This document shows positions 5,299 through 8,076 of a DNA stretch of 8,076 bases, piece by piece. Within the stretch, counting starts at the first letter, position 1. Each line of letters begins with the position of its first letter. The stretch is taken from the NCBI GenBank assembly GCA_902470365.1, contig CABRFZ010000045.1, positions 1 through 8,076 on the forward strand, written 5' to 3'. Below the pieces are notes generated by a model. It saw only the letters and a list, made by a program, of their open reading frames with translations, had not been told where the DNA came from and did not search any database. The stretch comes from an uncultured Collinsella sp. Its GTDB lineage: Bacteria > Actinomycetota > Coriobacteriia > Coriobacteriales > Coriobacteriaceae. Position numbers and translations under genes: made by a program.

Positions 5299-5315
5299 GT
5301 TCTATGTTGTTCTAT
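5299..5315 (-). promoter_or_regulatory. Putative GntR operator 2
   Basis: On the + strand this is GTTCTATGTTGTTCTAT, with TTCTAT repeated at a ten-base period. It lies 62 bases from operator 1 (close to six helical turns), 17 bases upstream of the -35 of the SIS promoter and nine bases beyond the gntR stop codon. The two same-face sites suggest cooperative binding or a small loop. The motif was not seen elsewhere in the window. Confidence 0.55.
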
Positions 5316-5324
5316 CTGTGGATG

Positions 5325-6080
5325 TTAGATGTCGAACACGTAGCGCGAGCCCACAATCTTTTGACGCCCAAGCAGCAAGGGCCGCTCGTCCGCATCGGTA
5401 AAGTACGCCTCCATATAGAAGAGTGGCTCACCGACCGGGATCTCGAGCAGTGGCGCGACTTGAGCGTCGGCAAGCGCAATCTCCACGGTACAAGGGTCGG
5501 ATTTGAGCGGCGCGCGGCCCGAATGCTCGGCAACGAGCGCAAAGATTGAGTTATCGGTGAGGTCCTCGTCGGCAAGCGTCTGCAGATAAGGATGGTCAGC
5601 CAGCACAAAGGCGTTGTTCTCGAGCATGACGGGCACGCCGTCTGCCGTGCGCACACGCTCGACCACGATGAGCTCGCAGCCGGGTTCCACCCCAAAAAAC
5701 GCCGCGTCCTCGCGCGTCGCCGCAACCACCGTGCGCGACACCAGGCGTGCTCCGGCCACCATGTCGTTGGCAGCGCAACCCTCGGAAAAGCTCTGAACGT
5801 CACCCTTCTGGACAATCTTGCGCTTGAGCTTGGGCGCGCACACGAACGTGCCCCTCCCCTGCTGGCGGTTGAGATACCCCGCGCGCGACAGCTCCTCGAT
5901 GGCGCGGCGCACGGTGACGCGTCCCACACCATAGGACTTAGCGAGCTCCATCTCGGAAGGAATGCGCGAGCCGGATGCGTACACGCCACGCGCGATCTCG
6001 CCCTTTAGGTCGTCCATAACCTGCTGGTACAGCGGAACGGCGGATACCTCAGTGCGCTCGGTTTTATCGTCGAATGCCAT
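5325..6080 (-). CDS. GntR-family transcriptional regulator with UTRA sensor domain (HutC/FrlR subfamily)
   Basis: This is a 251-residue DNA-binding regulator. Residues ~16-80 form the winged helix-turn-helix: 'PLYQQVMDDLKGEIARGVY', the recognition segment 'PSEMELAKSYGVGRVTVRRAIEELSRAGYL', then the wing 'RQQGRGTFV'. Residues ~95-250 form a UTRA ligand-binding domain, with the typical 'GCELIVVERVRTADGVPVMLENNAFV' and 'GEPLFYMEAYFTDADERPLLLGRQKIVGSRYVFDI'. UTRA members of this kind usually sense small phosphorylated sugars or amino-acid adducts and lose DNA binding when loaded. The FrlB-like enzyme gene 144 bases downstream, with two operator-like motifs in between, makes it the likely target. 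The ATG is two bases after the recQ stop, and its ribosome site (GGAG, seven bases upstream) lies inside the recQ 3' end, so translation is probably coupled to recQ. No terminator separates it from the SIS gene. The effector is unknown. Confidence 0.92.
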   Translation of the reverse strand: MAFDDKTERTEVSAVPLYQQVMDDLKGEIARGVYASGSRIPSEMELAKSYGVGRVTVRRAIEELSRAGYLNRQQGRGTFVCAPKLKRKIVQKGDVQSFSEGCAANDMVAGARLVSRTVVAATREDAAFFGVEPGCELIVVERVRTADGVPVMLENNAFVLADHPYLQTLADEDLTDNSIFALVAEHSGRAPLKSDPCTVEIALADAQVAPLLEIPVGEPLFYMEAYFTDADERPLLLGRQKIVGSRYVFDI

Positions 6081-6082
6081 CG

Positions 6083-8062
6083 TTACGCTCCATCCCGTGC
6101 ATGCTCGGACTCAAACTCTTCAATCGCCGCCATAAACTGCTCGCCAAAGGCGTCGGCCTTTTTCTCGCCAATGCCGTTGACCTGGATAAGCTCGTCGCGC
6201 GTCTGTGGACGCAGGCGGCACAGACCGCGCAGGGCCTTGTCGGAAAAGACCATATACGGCGCCATCTCCAGCTCGGTCGAGATTTCCTTGCGCAGGGCAC
6301 GCAGGCGCTCGAACAACTCGGCATCGTCGCCCACGCGTGGGCGCTGATCCAGCTCGGCCTCCTCGCGCAGCAGATCGACGGCGCGGCGGGCGCGGGCCGA
6401 GGCCTTGCGCTTGGACGCGCGACGCTTAACGGTAAAGGCAAACGCCTCATCCTCGACCTCGACGGCACGCGGACCCAGCCCCACGACCGGGTACTGCCCC
6501 TGCGAGGTAGCCAGATAACCGCGGCCGCACAGCTGGCCGATGATGTCCTTGATGCGCCCGACCGATTCGCTCGACAGCTCACCGTAGCCACGGTCCTCGT
6601 CCAGATGCATCTGGCGAATGCGCTCGGTGTTGCCGCCGTGGAGCGCGTCGGCGATCAGCGACTTGCCAAAGCGCATGGGTCGCGCGGCCACGTAGCGCAC
6701 GGCGGCGCGGGCCATATCGGTGACGTCCTCGACCTCGAACTGCGTGAGGCAGTTGCTGCAGTTGCCGCAGCTCTCGACGTCGTCCGTGGCGGTGCCGCCC
6801 GTACTGGCCGCGGCATGCTCGGCCGCGGCCTCGTCGCCAAAGTAGCGCAGCATGTATTCGCGCAGGCAGCCGGTGGTATTGCAGTAGCCCTCCATCTGGC
6901 TGAGCAGACGATATCGATTCTGGAGCGCCCACGCGCGCTGCTCGTCGTCGAGCGCCTCATCGGCAGCATCGCCGCGGTCGATCAGAAAGCGGCGCATGCG
7001 AAAATCGTTGCCGTTCCACAGCAAGTAGCAGCTGGCCGGGTCGCCATCGCGGCCGGCGCGGCCCGCCTCCTGGTAGTAGGCTTCGATGCTCTCGGGCACG
7101 TTGTTGTGGATCACGTAGCGCACGTTGGGCTTGTCGATGCCCATGCCAAAGGCGTTGGTGGCAACCATCACCTGGATATCGTCGTCGATAAAGGCGCGCT
7201 GGCTTTGGCGACGGGCGTCGTTGCCCATGCCGGCATGGTAGCGGCCAACGCGAATGCCGCTGGGGCCCAGTGCCTCGGCAAGCTCGCCCGCCAGCGCATC
7301 AACTGTCTTGCGGGTCGAACAATACACGATGCCGCTCTCGCTCGAATGCGCGATCACGTAGTCGCGCACCCAGGCAGTCTTGGCCTTGTCGCCCATCTCC
7401 TCGCAACCAAAGTAGAGGTTCTTGCGATCGAAGCCCGTCACTACCGTCGCGGGGTTTTGCAGGCCAAGCATCTGCTGAATGTCCGCGCGCACACGCTCGG
7501 TCGCCGTAGCGGTAAAGGCCGCCACGATGGGGCGCTGCGGCAGGGAATCGATAAACTCGCGAATCTGCAGGTAAGCGGGACGGAAATCCTGGCCCCATTG
7601 GCTCACGCAGTGGGCCTCGTCAATGGCCACGAGCGGCACGCCAATGCCGGCGGAACCCGCAGCCTCCTGCGCAAAGGCCAAAAAACGCGGCTCGAGCAAG
7701 CGCTCGGGCGCCACATACATAAGCTGGTAGCGGCCCTCGCGCGCCCGCTTGAGCACGGTGTTTTGCTGGGCCGGAGTAAGGCTGGAGTTGAGATAGCTGG
7801 GTCGCGCACCCGCCGCGAGCAACGCACGGGTCTGGTCCTCCATAAGCGACAGCAGCGGACTCACCACAAAGGTGATGCCGGGCAGCATGAGCGCGGGCAC
7901 CTGGTAGCAAATGGACTTGCCGGCGCCCGTGGGCATAACACCCAGCGCATCACGACCGGCAAGGATCGCATCGACCATGCGGTCCTGTCCCGGGCGAAAC
8001 GAGGTGTAGCCAAAATAGGCGCCGAGCGTGTCGAGCGCCATCTGCTGCATGCTATCGGTCAT
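6083..8062 (-). CDS. recQ: ATP-dependent DNA helicase RecQ
   Basis: This is a 659-residue 3'-5' superfamily 2 helicase for recombination and fork repair. Motifs in order are motif 0 'FGYTSFRPGQ' (17-26), Walker A 'MPTGAGKS' (43-50), Walker B box DEAH (148-151) followed by the RecQ aromatic loop 'SQWGQDFRPAY' (154-164), 'AFTATAT' (182-188), 'ATNAFGMGIDKPNVRYVIH' (301-319) and arginine-finger motif 'QEAGRAGRDG' (331-340). The zinc-binding site is Cys399, Cys432, Cys435 and Cys438, with an extra Cys394 and an Ala-rich linker (411-425) longer than in E. coli. An RQC winged helix spans ~445-545 and a C-terminal HRDC domain ~580-655 ('RLRALRKEISTELEMAPYMVFSDKAL'). The length fits full RecQ. The start is ATG 8062, with TAGGA five bases upstream (5' context ends at the window edge). 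Stop TAA 6085-6083 is two bases before the GntR gene, which suggests cotranscription. Confidence 0.97.
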   Translation of the reverse strand: MTDSMQQMALDTLGAYFGYTSFRPGQDRMVDAILAGRDALGVMPTGAGKSICYQVPALMLPGITFVVSPLLSLMEDQTRALLAAGARPSYLNSSLTPAQQNTVLKRAREGRYQLMYVAPERLLEPRFLAFAQEAAGSAGIGVPLVAIDEAHCVSQWGQDFRPAYLQIREFIDSLPQRPIVAAFTATATERVRADIQQMLGLQNPATVVTGFDRKNLYFGCEEMGDKAKTAWVRDYVIAHSSESGIVYCSTRKTVDALAGELAEALGPSGIRVGRYHAGMGNDARRQSQRAFIDDDIQVMVATNAFGMGIDKPNVRYVIHNNVPESIEAYYQEAGRAGRDGDPASCYLLWNGNDFRMRRFLIDRGDAADEALDDEQRAWALQNRYRLLSQMEGYCNTTGCLREYMLRYFGDEAAAEHAAASTGGTATDDVESCGNCSNCLTQFEVEDVTDMARAAVRYVAARPMRFGKSLIADALHGGNTERIRQMHLDEDRGYGELSSESVGRIKDIIGQLCGRGYLATSQGQYPVVGLGPRAVEVEDEAFAFTVKRRASKRKASARARRAVDLLREEAELDQRPRVGDDAELFERLRALRKEISTELEMAPYMVFSDKALRGLCRLRPQTRDELIQVNGIGEKKADAFGEQFMAAIEEFESEHARDGA

Positions 8063-8076
8063 GGTTTCCTAACGTC

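Overview
The window reads as ordinary high-GC chromosomal DNA of an anaerobic actinobacterium. A Coriobacteriia member such as Collinsella is my best guess. This is an inference from the strongly G/C-ending codons, the AGGAGG-type ribosome sites, and the combination of a MetA-type homoserine acyltransferase, an L-2-hydroxyisocaproate-dehydrogenase-like enzyme and a RecQ-GntR-SIS cluster. I could not run a database comparison.

Layout, left to right. Bases 1-368 hold the 3' end of a + strand 5-formyltetrahydrofolate cyclo-ligase gene. Bases 393-511 and 1794-1912 are two same-direction copies of a 119-base palindrome-containing repeat that align without gaps at about 80% identity. Between them lies a minus-strand gene (536-1498) for a protein with an AbiEi-like N-terminal half and a PD-(D/E)xK nuclease-like C-terminal half. 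It has a good promoter about 120 bases upstream and a leader with repeated and mutually complementary short motifs. Next comes metA (minus, 1966-2892), divergent from an NAD-dependent L-2-hydroxyacid dehydrogenase gene (plus, 3103-4080). The latter ends at a textbook intrinsic terminator (4122-4163).

The right half is one minus-strand cluster, transcribed recQ (8062-6083), then a GntR/UTRA regulator (6080-5325, only 2 bases after recQ), then a FrlB-like SIS sugar-phosphate deglycase/isomerase gene (5180-4212). The 144-base gap before the SIS gene holds a promoter and two near-identical 17-base motifs 62 bases apart. These look like operators for the adjacent GntR protein. The natural reading is that the GntR protein controls the SIS gene in response to a phosphorylated sugar or amino-sugar adduct.

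How the parts relate: metA (methionine entry) and the cyclo-ligase (folate one-carbon pool) are housekeeping functions, but nothing in the sequence links them into one unit. The parts least explained by standard annotation are the repeat-flanked AbiEi/nuclease-like gene with its structured leader, and the operator-controlled orphan SIS gene. MetA carries Glu111, which in this family is associated with acetyl-CoA rather than succinyl-CoA.
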